Counted from the stretch's first letter, positions 9,816 to 19,483 are shown. The stretch: DNA of 64,000 nucleotides from Flavobacterium sp. (GCA_018883065.1 VEQT01000002.1:31423-95422), one strand, 5' to 3'. The notes: generated by a model not told the origin, from the sequence alone. Made by a program: numbers and translations.

Positions 9816-9935
9816 TTCGCTACTATTTTCCCTCTTATTCCGCTGAAACTTTTGTGTTTCAGGTATATGCATTTCAACTTTTCAACCTATATTTGTGTTC
9901 GAAAATTTTGAGCACTAATGCGAAGTTTTCTTCCT

Positions 9936-11072
9936 ATGAAATTAGACAGAAAAGAAATTTTAAAAGCCCTAGAATCCATATCAATTGCCGGCGAAGGTAA
10001 AAATATGGTCGAAAGCGGAGCGGTACAAAATGTGGTGGTTTTTGGTGATGAAGTGGTGGTTGATTTAGTAATTAGTTCACCTGCTATGCACATTAAAAAG
10101 CGCGCCGAAGACGACATTAAAAAACGGATAAATGAACAGTTTCCGTCGGCAACTGTAGTAAAAATAAATACCAAAGTAGAAGCACCAGCTGCTGCAGCAT
10201 CACAATCAATTAAAGGCAAACCCATTCCCGGTATCAGCAATATAATTGCGGTGGCTTCTGGAAAAGGCGGCGTAGGAAAATCTACTGTTACGGCCAACTT
10301 GGCTGTTTCGTTGGCCAAGATGGGATTTTCAGTCGGGATTTTAGATGCCGATATTTATGGCCCGTCGATGCCTATTATGTTTGACGTAGAGAATGAAAAA
10401 CCCATTTCGATTGAGGTGGATGGAAAATCAAAAATGAAACCGATTGAAAGCTACGAAATCAAATTGCTTTCCATTGGGTTTTTTACGGCACCCAGTCAAG
10501 CGGTAATTTGGCGCGGTCCTATGGCGGCCAAAGCGCTAACCCAAATGATCTTTGATGCCGATTGGGGTCAATTGGATTTTATGTTAATTGACTTGCCTCC
10601 AGGAACCGGCGATATACATTTGTCAATTATGCAATCGTTGCCAATTACTGGTGCAGTTGTGGTTAGCACTCCACAAGCGGTAGCACTTGCCGATGCCAGA
10701 AAAGGCGTTTCGATGTTTTTATCCGAGAGCATCAACATTCCGATTTTGGGAATAGTTGAAAACATGGCTTATTTTACCCCTGAAGAGTTGCCCAATAACA
10801 AGTATTATATTTTTGGACAAGAAGGCGCTCAGCAATTGGCCGATGATTTAGCAGTACCCTTTTTGGGTGAAGTGCCTTTGGTGCAGTCGGTGCGCGAAGC
10901 GGGGGATATTGGACGACCTGCTGCTATGCAAGACAACTCAATCATAGCAAATGTCTTTGAAACCATAACCCGAAATGTGGTTCAGCAAGTGGTGCATCGC
11001 AACGAAGCTTTACCCCCAACCGAAGCAATCAAAATTACAACTATGGCCGGTTGTTCGGCTGTTAAAAAATAA
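9936..11072 (+). CDS. apbC: Mrp/NBP35-family Fe-S carrier ATPase
   Basis: VASGKGGVGKSTVTANLAVSLAKMG deviant Walker A, N-terminal DUF59-like domain. ATG at 9936 chosen over track start 9918. Confidence 0.93.
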   Translation: MKLDRKEILKALESISIAGEGKNMVESGAVQNVVVFGDEVVVDLVISSPAMHIKKRAEDDIKKRINEQFPSATVVKINTKVEAPAAAASQSIKGKPIPGISNIIAVASGKGGVGKSTVTANLAVSLAKMGFSVGILDADIYGPSMPIMFDVENEKPISIEVDGKSKMKPIESYEIKLLSIGFFTAPSQAVIWRGPMAAKALTQMIFDADWGQLDFMLIDLPPGTGDIHLSIMQSLPITGAVVVSTPQAVALADARKGVSMFLSESINIPILGIVENMAYFTPEELPNNKYYIFGQEGAQQLADDLAVPFLGEVPLVQSVREAGDIGRPAAMQDNSIIANVFETITRNVVQQVVHRNEALPPTEAIKITTMAGCSAVKK

Positions 11073-11105
11073 TAAAGTCCAACTAATAACCAAAAGGCGT
11101 AGACT

Positions 11106-11345
11106 ATGAACCACGAACAATTGACCGAGAATGTACTGAAAGCACTCGACGAAATTAGACCTTTTCTCAATTCAGATGGAGGAGACATATCCTTGGTTTC
11201 TATCGAAGAGAATAAGCATGTAAAAGTGCGGTTAGAAGGCGCTTGCATCAGCTGTAGTGTTAACCAAATGACGTTAAGAGCGGGTGTGGAGACCACCATT
11301 AAAAAATATGCTCCGCAAATTGAGACCGTAGAGAACATCTCCTAG
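11106..11345 (+). CDS. NifU-like C-terminal-domain protein (Fe-S scaffold/carrier)
   Basis: ALDEIRPFLNSDGGDISLVSI...VRLEGACISCSVNQMTLRAGVE CxxC. Confidence 0.92.
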   Translation: MNHEQLTENVLKALDEIRPFLNSDGGDISLVSIEENKHVKVRLEGACISCSVNQMTLRAGVETTIKKYAPQIETVENIS

Positions 11346-11414
11346 GTTACGGAATATTTATTGTAGTACAAATCCCAGCGAGTCTTCTTCTACGCTGTTT
11401 CGAAATTGAATAAG

Positions 11415-12467
11415 ATGATTCAAACAGATATATTAATTATTGGCGCCGGACCTACCGGACTCTTTACCGTATTTGAAGCGGGATTGCTCAAATTAAAATG
11501 CCATTTAATTGATGCACTGCCACAGCCTGGCGGACAATTGGCTGAATTATACCCTAAAAAACCCATATTTGATATTCCGGGTTATCCCTCGGTTTTAGCC
11601 GGAGAATTAGTAACTAATTTGATGGAACAAATCAAGCAATTTGAGCCCGGTTTCACCTTGGCTGAAACTGCCGAAACCATAGATAAACTGGACGACGGCA
11701 CCTTTGTTGTTACCACCAACAAAGGAACCCAACATCAAGCCAAAGCGGTTGCAATTGCCGGCGGTTTGGGCACTTTTGAACCCCGTAAGCCCTTGATTGA
11801 AGGGATAGAAAATTACGAAGAACGCGGCGTAGAATATTTTGTAAAAGACCCCGAATTATTTCGAAATAAAAAGATTGTGATTGCCGGAGGTGGAGATTCT
11901 GCCTTGGATTGGAGTATCTTCTTGGCTGATGTGGCTTCGCAAGTAACCTTGGTGCACCGCCGAAACGAATTTCGAGGCGCCTTGGATTCGGTAGAGAAGG
12001 TGCAAGAATTAAAGAAAAGCGGTAAAATAAATTTAATTACGCCTGCCGAGGTTGTAGCGATTCAAGGCGATGGGCATTTGCAATCCATCACCCTAGAAAA
12101 CGAAGGCGTACAGCAAGTATTGGAAACGGATTACTTTATTCCCTTATTTGGACTAACGCCCAAGTTGGGTGCCATTGCCAATTGGGGATTGGAAATTGAG
12201 AAAAACGCCATCAAAGTTGATAATGCTCTCGATTACCAAACTAACATTCCCGGCATTTATGCCATTGGCGATGTGAATACCTATCCGGGCAAATTAAAAC
12301 TCATTTTGTGCGGATTTCACGAGGCTACACTCATGTGCCAAAGTGTCTACCAACGCTTAAATCCGGGTAAAAAATACGTACTTAAATACACTACGGTTTC
12401 TGGTGTGGATGGCTTTGACGGCACCCGCAAGGAAGCTGAGAAAGCAGTAGTCAAATCGATAGATTAA
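11415..12467 (+). CDS. Ferredoxin--NADP reductase, thioredoxin-reductase-like type
   Basis: DILIIGAGPTGLFTVFEAGLLKLKCHLIDALPQPGGQLAELYP; IAGGGDSALDWSIFLA; no CxxC redox pair. Confidence 0.92.
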   Translation: MIQTDILIIGAGPTGLFTVFEAGLLKLKCHLIDALPQPGGQLAELYPKKPIFDIPGYPSVLAGELVTNLMEQIKQFEPGFTLAETAETIDKLDDGTFVVTTNKGTQHQAKAVAIAGGLGTFEPRKPLIEGIENYEERGVEYFVKDPELFRNKKIVIAGGGDSALDWSIFLADVASQVTLVHRRNEFRGALDSVEKVQELKKSGKINLITPAEVVAIQGDGHLQSITLENEGVQQVLETDYFIPLFGLTPKLGAIANWGLEIEKNAIKVDNALDYQTNIPGIYAIGDVNTYPGKLKLILCGFHEATLMCQSVYQRLNPGKKYVLKYTTVSGVDGFDGTRKEAEKAVVKSID

Positions 12468-12469
12468 AG

Positions 12470-12796
12470 ATGGATATTACGCTTAAAATTACCGACAGAA
12501 ACGGACAAGTGCACGAAGTACAAGCACCTACTGACATGAATATGAACATCATGGAGTTGGTCCGCGCCTATGAAATTGCTGAAGAAGGCACCATTGGCAT
12601 TTGCGGCGGCATGGCCATGTGTGCGTCTTGTCAATGTTATGTAATGAATGAAGTAGAATTGCCTGAAAAATCAGACGAAGAAGAGGCGATGCTTTCAGAA
12701 GCTTTTCACGTAAAACCCAATAGCCGATTGGGTTGTCAAATTCAACTTACCGAAGAGATCAACGGGCTAGAAATAGAATTGGCTCCCGAATCTTAA
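12470..12796 (+). CDS. Adrenodoxin-type 2Fe-2S ferredoxin
   Basis: GICGGMAMCASCQCYVMNE ... SRLGCQI cluster ligands; 2 bp after reductase. Confidence 0.93.
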   Translation: MDITLKITDRNGQVHEVQAPTDMNMNIMELVRAYEIAEEGTIGICGGMAMCASCQCYVMNEVELPEKSDEEEAMLSEAFHVKPNSRLGCQIQLTEEINGLEIELAPES

Positions 12797-12822
12797 TCCA
12801 AGTTTTCCACAAACTTTTGTAT

Positions 12823-13545
12823 TTATTGACCGAGTACCGTAATGGCCTTGGGTAAAATTCGTTCTACAAATTGCGCATAAGCCAATTCCGATGGATGCAA
12901 ACCATCTGCAGCTACAAGTGCTGGATTCGCTAATCCTTGTTGAGTGATGTCGGTAATGTAAACAAATTCAATTTGATTTTGAGTGCAATAATTTTGCGCA
13001 AATGTATTGTAGGCATTGAGTTCAGTTGTAATATCTGTTGCGCCTTGTCCAAAGGGCGTATAGGCATAATCGGGAATCGAAACGACAATTACATTTGATT
13101 TATCGCCTTTGGCCAATTGAATCGCTTTTTGTACCAATGCCGGAAACTCTTGTTCATACAGCGAAAAAGGTTTGTCTTGGTATTGGTTGTTTACGCCGAT
13201 TAATAAGGTCACCAAATCAAAATTGGTAGACGGATTGGCCAGATTAATTTCAGAAAGTAGATTGGTAGTCGTCCATCCCGTTTTGGCAATGACTTGTAAC
13301 AGAAAAGGATTGTTTGGGTAGGTGGTTTGTATGCGTGACTTTAATTGTTCGGGAAATCTACACGTGGTGCATACACTTTGTCCAATGGTATAGCTGTCGC
13401 CCAATGCCAAATAATTGATTTGTTTGGTGAATGGGTTGTCAACATAATACGGAAGCGTTTGTTCGGGACTGCAACTGCTAAGCCAAAAACTTACAAATAA
13501 TAAAATTTTTTGCGGCCACTGCATACGTTGATAAATTAACTTCAA
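12823..13545 (-). CDS. SGNH/GDSL hydrolase
   Basis: YLALGDSYTIGQSV, LLIGVNNQYQ, ADGLHPSELAYAQF blocks; lipoprotein-like N-terminus. Confidence 0.9.
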   Translation of the reverse strand: MKLIYQRMQWPQKILLFVSFWLSSCSPEQTLPYYVDNPFTKQINYLALGDSYTIGQSVCTTCRFPEQLKSRIQTTYPNNPFLLQVIAKTGWTTTNLLSEINLANPSTNFDLVTLLIGVNNQYQDKPFSLYEQEFPALVQKAIQLAKGDKSNVIVVSIPDYAYTPFGQGATDITTELNAYNTFAQNYCTQNQIEFVYITDITQQGLANPALVAADGLHPSELAYAQFVERILPKAITVLGQ

Positions 13546-13556
13546 ATATGAGTGTT

Positions 13557-14339
13557 TTATGCAAGTTCGAGCTGCATCATTATTTTCTCTTCAATCGCAT
13601 TCCAAAGTCCCAATCGTTTGTCTAAGGCTTCGGCCGAGGTTTGGGCCACTTCTTCCCATTTTTGCGCATCAGATCCACACAATTCAGTGATCATTTGCAT
13701 CGCCATCGGACCATGCTCATCGGCATCCAATTCGATGTGGCGTTCAAAATAATAAATCAATTTGCTCAAATCGGTTTCGGGAAAATTGGTTTGAAAATTA
13801 CGTAAGATTTCAGTAAACATACTGGGGATTAAATCTTCCCGGCCAAAAGTAAAGGCAGCCGCAATAGTGTGGGCTTTCCCTTCTTCAATAACACGAAATG
13901 TAAAACTCAGAAATTCTTTTACCTTGGGGTGTAAATCTGCCGATTTTATGGCCACAAAAATATTTTGGGTGCGTTGTACAGTATCTAAAAATGAAGTGAT
14001 ATTAGCCGTTGAGGCGCCGCATTGTTGCATGGCGTCCAAATACATTTCAAAATGACTTTGTCGGCTTCCGTCCATGGCCAAATCAGTTTCTTCGGCCACC
14101 ACAATCTCATTTATCAAATAGCGTAAGGCCGGATTTCCAATTGGCATCCAAGGTGTGCTCGTGCAAGTAAGTTTAATTTGAAGTGCTTTAAGCAACGACA
14201 TAAAATCCCAAACGGCATAAATGTGCTGTTCCAAGAAAACATGCAAATCGGCAATGGTTTGCACTTTTTGGTAGAGTGAATGCTGAATTAATGCGTCTTT
14301 TTGGGGTTGAATTTGCAGGTTTATGCGAGAAATTTCCAT
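13557..14339 (-). CDS. DUF3050-type protein
   Basis: HVFLEQHIYAVWDFMSLLKALQ, haem-oxygenase-like all-helical, HIELDADEHGPMA. Confidence 0.78.
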   Translation of the reverse strand: MEISRINLQIQPQKDALIQHSLYQKVQTIADLHVFLEQHIYAVWDFMSLLKALQIKLTCTSTPWMPIGNPALRYLINEIVVAEETDLAMDGSRQSHFEMYLDAMQQCGASTANITSFLDTVQRTQNIFVAIKSADLHPKVKEFLSFTFRVIEEGKAHTIAAAFTFGREDLIPSMFTEILRNFQTNFPETDLSKLIYYFERHIELDADEHGPMAMQMITELCGSDAQKWEEVAQTSAEALDKRLGLWNAIEEKIMMQLELA

Positions 14340-14429
14340 GGAATATATTTTGCCGTAAAAGTAAATAAGCTCCCCTTTTCAGTGAAGCTTATTTTGTGAT
14401 TTTAGGTATTTTTTAATACTTGTTGACGC

Positions 14430-15608
14430 TTATTTAAAGGCAGGAATTCCTGTAATATCGGCCCCTGTTATTAGCAAATGAATGTCGTGTGTTCCTTCAT
14501 AAGTTATCACTGACTCTAAGTTCATGCTGTGGCGCATGATCGAGTATTCGCCAGTAATTCCCATTCCACCCAAAATTTGGCGGGCTTCACGAGCGATGTG
14601 TATTGCCATTTCAACATTGTTGCGTTTGGCCATTGAGATTTGAGCCGTAGTCGCTCTTCCTTCGTTGCGCAACACACCCAAACGCCAAGTTAACAACTGC
14701 GCTTTGGTGATTTCGGTAATCATTTCGGCCAATTTTTTTTGTTGCAATTGGGTTCCAGCTATCGGCTTGTCAAACTGGATACGCTCTTTGGCATAACGCA
14801 AAGCGGTGTCATAACAATCCATGGCAGCACCAATGGCACCCCAAGCGATACCGTAACGAGCTGAATCTAAACACTGCATGGGCGCACCCAATCCAGTTTT
14901 GCCCGGCATTAGGTTTTCTTTTGGAACCTTAACGTTGTTAAACACCAATTCCCCAGTCGCTGAGGCACGAAGTGACCATTTGTTGTGTGTTTCTGGCGTG
15001 GTAAATCCTTCCATGCCGCGTTCTACAATGAGTCCGTGAATTCTTCCTTCTTCGTTTTTAGCCCAAACTACAGCGATATCAGCAAATGGGGCATTCGAGA
15101 TCCACATTTTGGCGCCGTTCAACAAATAATGATCGCCCATGTCTTTAAAGTTACTGGTCATGCCACTTGGATTTGAGCCATGATCAGGTTCAGTTAAGCC
15201 AAAACAACCCATCATTTCACCGGTAGCCAACTTGGGTAAATATTTCATGCGTTGTTCTTCTGTTCCAAATTTCCAGATTGGATACATCACCAAAGATGAT
15301 TGTACCGATGAGGTAGATCGAACACCCGAATCACCGCGTTCAATTTCTTGCATGATTAAACCATAGGAAATCTGATCTAAACCAGCACCACCATATTCTT
15401 CTGGAATATAGGGACCAAAGCCGCCAATTTCTCCTAATCCTTTGATGATTTGTTTAGGAAATTCTGCGCGTTGGGCATAGTCTTCAATAATGGGAGAAAC
15501 TTCACGCTTTACCCAAGCACGTGCTGAATCGCGCACCAATTTGTGTTCGTCAGTTAATAGATCGTCTAAGTTGTAATAATCAGGAGCTTGAAATAAATCA
15601 GGTTTCAT
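14430..15608 (-). CDS. Acyl-CoA dehydrogenase (glutaryl-CoA dehydrogenase-like)
   Basis: GCFGLTEPDHGSNPSGM, QILGGMGITGEYSIMRHSMNLESVITYEGTHDIHLLITG. Confidence 0.93.
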   Translation of the reverse strand: MKPDLFQAPDYYNLDDLLTDEHKLVRDSARAWVKREVSPIIEDYAQRAEFPKQIIKGLGEIGGFGPYIPEEYGGAGLDQISYGLIMQEIERGDSGVRSTSSVQSSLVMYPIWKFGTEEQRMKYLPKLATGEMMGCFGLTEPDHGSNPSGMTSNFKDMGDHYLLNGAKMWISNAPFADIAVVWAKNEEGRIHGLIVERGMEGFTTPETHNKWSLRASATGELVFNNVKVPKENLMPGKTGLGAPMQCLDSARYGIAWGAIGAAMDCYDTALRYAKERIQFDKPIAGTQLQQKKLAEMITEITKAQLLTWRLGVLRNEGRATTAQISMAKRNNVEMAIHIAREARQILGGMGITGEYSIMRHSMNLESVITYEGTHDIHLLITGADITGIPAFK

Positions 15609-15714
15609 AGGGTTTTTGATTAGTGTTGAACGAAATTTTGTTCGAAATCGTTTGCAAATTTAAGTAAACAAATTCGAGTTTTGAATGAACAGTAGTTATT
15701 TTTCGAGTGTTCCT

Positions 15715-16455
15715 TTAGTCCATCTTGAGGTAAAAATCTCGTGTAAGTGCGCTGTATTCAGGTGTGTATTGGTGTCGATCTTTTTCGATAACCAATTCGT
15801 TTGTGGGAATTTTAGCCAAGGTATTTCTGCTAAAAGCCAATAAACTGCGTACAATTGCAGTAGTCGGATTGCCTTTTACCCGGGTAATTTTGTAGGGGAA
15901 AAGTTGGTTTTGGGCACATAGTGCTATAAAACGTTCTTCTTCTTTAAAGGGAATAATTACAGCTAAAATACCTTCGTCGCTCAGCAACAAATCGGCGGCT
16001 TCAACCAATTCTTCAAAAGGTAGTGCGTCCTGAAATCGAGCCAAATCACGCGCAACGTCATTGGTTTTGAAGTCTTCACTATAAAAGGGTGGATTACAAA
16101 CAATAAGATCATAACAATTGGATTCGCCCACTTCTTCTTGCTCGGCTTTGGCTTCTTCTACCAATTCATCCAAAGCGGCATGGTAACAAAATAGCCGATC
16201 GCGCCAAGGTGATTGTTCAAAATTATCTACGGCTTGTTCGTAGGCATGTTCGTCAATTTCAAGCGCATCAATCTGAAAGGCAGAACTGCGTTGGGCCAAT
16301 TGTAAAGCAATCAATCCCGTACCAGCGCCAATGTCTAAAATGCTCTCGGGCATCAAATCAAGTGGTGTCCAAGCGCCAAGTAATACTCCGTCGGTGCCCA
16401 CTTTCATGGCAGTTTTGTCTTGATTGATGGAGAATTGTTTGAATTTAAAGTGCAT
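15715..16455 (-). CDS. tRNA1(Val) (adenine(37)-N6)-methyltransferase
   Basis: KFKQFSINQDKTAMKVGTDGVLLGAW, DIGAGTGLIALQLAQR, VCNPPFY. Track start 16503 reads through a repeat array; ATG 16455 preferred. Confidence 0.9.
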   Translation of the reverse strand: MHFKFKQFSINQDKTAMKVGTDGVLLGAWTPLDLMPESILDIGAGTGLIALQLAQRSSAFQIDALEIDEHAYEQAVDNFEQSPWRDRLFCYHAALDELVEEAKAEQEEVGESNCYDLIVCNPPFYSEDFKTNDVARDLARFQDALPFEELVEAADLLLSDEGILAVIIPFKEEERFIALCAQNQLFPYKITRVKGNPTTAIVRSLLAFSRNTLAKIPTNELVIEKDRHQYTPEYSALTRDFYLKMD

Positions 16456-16458
16456 TTT

Positions 16459-16510
16459 AAAATTCCAATTAAAAAATTCCAAATTCCAAATTCCAAAATC
16501 CAAATTCCAA
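16459..16510. repeat. AAATTCC word array
   Basis: aaaattccaattaaaaaattccaaattccaaattccaaaatccaaattccaa. Confidence 0.85.
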
Positions 16511-16522
16511 AAAAGGAATTAG

Positions 16523-16913
16523 TTATGAAATTTTCGTTTTATTTATAATTGCATAAAATATTTTTCTGATTTCTTCAACTTCGGTTAATAGAATTTCAGA
16601 TTGGTTTGAAAACATTGAATTCATTTCATGAAGTAACTTCAACCAGTATTTTGATTCTTTCGCTTCTTTTCTGGATATCTTTAATCGAAATACAAAATCT
16701 TTATCACCTAGTTTTTCGTTTGCTTCAATATAATTGGCTCCAATCGAACCAGAGGATCTTACAAGTTGTTTGCCGTCCTCAAGATTAGAAATTGTTTTAG
16801 GTAATTTAGAAATATAAATTCGGCAACTTTTAGCAAATTGAAAGGTGCGTTCTTCAAGGTTGTATATTTTTTCTATCTAATTTTTGTTTGGCTTTTATAG
16901 TTTTTAATGGCAT
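16523..16913 (-). pseudogene. Four-helix-bundle (S23/23S-rRNA IVP-like) protein, frameshifted
   Basis: Manual reading: MPLKTIKAKQKLDRK (frame 1) then IYNLEERTFQFAKSCRIYISKLPKTISNLEDGKQLVRSSGSIGANYIEANEKLGDKDFVFRLKISRKEAKESKYWLKLLHEMNSMFSNQSEILLTEVEEIRKIFYAIINKTKIS* (frame 2); +1 nt in T6 at 16867-16872 (A6 on coding strand). Absent from ORF track. Confidence 0.87.
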
Positions 16914-16956
16914 ATATTGGTTTTTGGAATTTTATAGTTTGAATTTTGAAATTTTT

Positions 16957-17481
16957 CTAGAAATACATCTCTACCAAGCCTTCTGGCAGATTCATTTTAA
17001 CCTTCTTGTTGGGGCGATCAATTTCAATCAAAAACAGGTCAATCATGGGAATGAGTAGTTCAACCGAGCCGTTGAGTACTTCAAAAAGCGGTTGCGCCGT
17101 CGAGTCGTTTACCGATTGGATTACACCTATAACACCCAGGCGTTTATCTTCTATTTCAAAGCCGATCACTTCGTGGTAGTAGAATTTATTGCCTTCTAAT
17201 TTGGGCAATTGACTCAGCGGAAGATATACCGCACAGCCCACTAATTTGTCGGCTTCTTCTTCGTTGTCGACATCTTCAAATTGCACACGTAAAAAATCAT
17301 TTTTGTGCAAGGAACTGCTAGAAATAAAATATGGAACCAGATTTTTGTTGAACTCAACAAATACTGATTCCATATCTTCATATAATTCGGGTTCATCGGT
17401 GTCTAGATAGACAAGTACTTCTCCCTTAAAACTAAACTTTTTTGCGACTTTACCTAAATAGAAGCAATCCTCTTTACGCAT
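16957..17481 (-). CDS. rimM: 16S rRNA processing protein RimM
   Basis: CFYLGKVAKKFSFKGEVLVYLDTDEPE...NKFYYHEVIGFEIED...LLIPMIDLFLIEID. Confidence 0.95.
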   Translation of the reverse strand: MRKEDCFYLGKVAKKFSFKGEVLVYLDTDEPELYEDMESVFVEFNKNLVPYFISSSSLHKNDFLRVQFEDVDNEEEADKLVGCAVYLPLSQLPKLEGNKFYYHEVIGFEIEDKRLGVIGVIQSVNDSTAQPLFEVLNGSVELLIPMIDLFLIEIDRPNKKVKMNLPEGLVEMYF

Positions 17482-17494
17482 GAGTCGCTAAAAA

Positions 17495-18127
17495 TTAGGC
17501 TTCTTCGCCTTCGCTAGCTGCTTCTTCTGATGCAGGAGCTTCTTCAACAGCTGGAGCCTCTTCAGCCACTACTTCTTCAGCAGCAGGAGTTTCTTCTACA
17601 GCTACTTCAGCTACCACTTCTTCAGCGCTTTCTTCGGCAACTACTTCTTCTTGTTCTGCTTCTTGTGCAGCAACTTCTGCTTCAGCAGCAGCAGCCATAC
17701 GTTTAGCATTTACTTCTTTTTCAGCTTTCAAGGCTTTGGCTTTTGCATCAGCTTGTGCTTTTGACAATCCATCTTTTTTTGCATCTACTTTACCCGCTTT
17801 TGCTTCTAACCAAGCGGCAAGTTTAGCATCAGCTTGTTCTTGCGTTAAAGCACCTTTTCGAATACCGCCATCCAAGTGGTGTTTCAATAACGCTCCTTTG
17901 TACGAAAGAATCGCTCTTGCGGTATCAGTTGGTTGAGCACCATTGTGTAACCATTGCACTGCGCTATCCAAGTTTAATTCGATAGTTGCAGGGTTAGTGT
18001 TTGGATTGTACGTACCAATTTTTTCAAGGTATTTACCATCTCTTTTTGAGCGAGCATCAGCCGCTACTACCCAGTAAAAAGGTTTCCCTTTTTTACCATG
18101 TCTTTGTAATCTAATTTTTACTGACAT
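17495..18127 (-). CDS. rpsP: 30S ribosomal protein S16 with long Ala/Glu-rich C-terminal extension
   Basis: MSVKIRLQRHGKKGKPFYWVVAADARSKRDGKYLEKIGTYNP; 210 aa, extension rich in A, E, V, K. Confidence 0.96.
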   Translation of the reverse strand: MSVKIRLQRHGKKGKPFYWVVAADARSKRDGKYLEKIGTYNPNTNPATIELNLDSAVQWLHNGAQPTDTARAILSYKGALLKHHLDGGIRKGALTQEQADAKLAAWLEAKAGKVDAKKDGLSKAQADAKAKALKAEKEVNAKRMAAAAEAEVAAQEAEQEEVVAEESAEEVVAEVAVEETPAAEEVVAEEAPAVEEAPASEEAASEGEEA

Positions 18128-18322
18128 AATCGTGTGATTAAATTTTGAGGTACTCGACCTCGGTTAATTAAGGGCGCAAATATACAATTAATATTCAAAA
18201 ATGCTAATCCCTTGTGCAATAATATTTAAGCGCTTATTTTTCTTGACTCGTTGTCGAATTTTTGTAAATTAATGTAGTGAGTTTGGTTTAAAAAGTTATT
18301 TTTGTTCTTTAAAATTTCAAAA

Positions 18323-18826
18323 ATGAAAAAAATACTTGCTCTAGCTCTGGTTGCTATTTCACTCCAGTCTTGTACAGAAGATATTCAGTTTAATGACAAA
18401 TCGGTGTTTCAATGTGTGAAAGACAACCAAGCTTGGAAAGGAGGAGATGCAGTGGCTACTTTTTATGCAGATGGTAAATTTACTATTGAAGGGTTTAAGT
18501 TAAATGAGTCCATGTCATTAACAGTGCCAAAACCAACTACCCTAATTGATCCAAATTTCCCAAACACGTATGTGCGCCACACTTTTGGAACCACACTTAA
18601 TCGAACAGCATCTTATTCCTATATCATTAACACAGTTGAAACCAATTACACTACTGGAATTGGAATAGGAAATGGCGAAATAGAAATTACGGAATACGAT
18701 GGGGAGTATGTGTCGGGAAATTTTCGATTCAACGCTGTTAATCCTGATGCAACTTCAGAAGAGCCAGATAATGTAAATGTGCAAGGCGGTTATTTTTACA
18801 AAGTTAAAATAGTTGACGGCCTATAA
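18323..18826 (+). CDS. DUF6252-like lipoprotein
   Basis: MKKILALALVAISLQSCTED lipobox; small beta-rich protein. Confidence 0.55.
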   Translation: MKKILALALVAISLQSCTEDIQFNDKSVFQCVKDNQAWKGGDAVATFYADGKFTIEGFKLNESMSLTVPKPTTLIDPNFPNTYVRHTFGTTLNRTASYSYIINTVETNYTTGIGIGNGEIEITEYDGEYVSGNFRFNAVNPDATSEEPDNVNVQGGYFYKVKIVDGL

Positions 18827-18849
18827 ATAGCAATGACAATCTCTAATTC

Positions 18850-18877
18850 TAAACCGCTTTCTACAGGCGGTTTTTTT
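18850..18877 (+). terminator. Rho-independent terminator
   Basis: aaccgctttctacaggcggttttttt. Confidence 0.75.
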
Positions 18878-18959
18878 ATTATTGGTAATTTTACTTGATT
18901 TATAGTGCTTTAGAATTATATACCGCTATATTTGTTCCAATTATTATAAATAAGTACAT

Positions 18960-19295
18960 ATGAACATTTTTGTTGGAAGTCTTCCATTCAGTATTGAGGA
19001 AGCAGATTTAAGAGAGTCTTTTGAGGCTTACGGTGCAGTTGATTCTGTAAAAATTATTTCGGATAAATTTACCGGAAGAAGCAAAGGATTTGGTTTTGTT
19101 GAAATGCCTAATGACGACGAAGCGCAAAAAGCGATCGACGAATTAAATGGGGCTACCGTTCAAGGTCGTGCCATTGTGGTAAACAAATCAGAGCCAAAAC
19201 CAGAAGGCGAAAGACGTTCTTTTAACAGCAACAGAGGTGACTCTAGAGGCGGTTACGGAGGAAACAATCGCGGTGGAAACCGAGGAGGTTATTAA
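18960..19295 (+). CDS. RRM RNA-binding protein with Gly/Arg-rich tail
   Basis: MNIFVGSLPFSIEEADLRESFEAYG...SKGFGFVEMP; tail RGGYGGNNRGGNRGGY. Confidence 0.95.
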   Translation: MNIFVGSLPFSIEEADLRESFEAYGAVDSVKIISDKFTGRSKGFGFVEMPNDDEAQKAIDELNGATVQGRAIVVNKSEPKPEGERRSFNSNRGDSRGGYGGNNRGGNRGGY

Positions 19296-19483
19296 TTAGA
19301 AGGATAAAATCTAGGTTTAGATTTTCTTTATAATTTTTTAAATCAACCATTCTTAAAGCTGAAAATTCAGTTTTGGGAATGGTTTTTTGTTGATAACTTC
19401 CCGCGAATCGCTGCTCAAAAAAAATTAAATTTGGAACTCCTTGGCAAAAGGAGCAAACGCTTCTTTGGACTTCAAATTCAGCT

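Noticed and set aside
16523-16913. Diversity-generating retroelement suggested by the Avd-like four-helix protein
   Set aside because: No reverse transcriptase and no template/variable repeat pair seen in the window.
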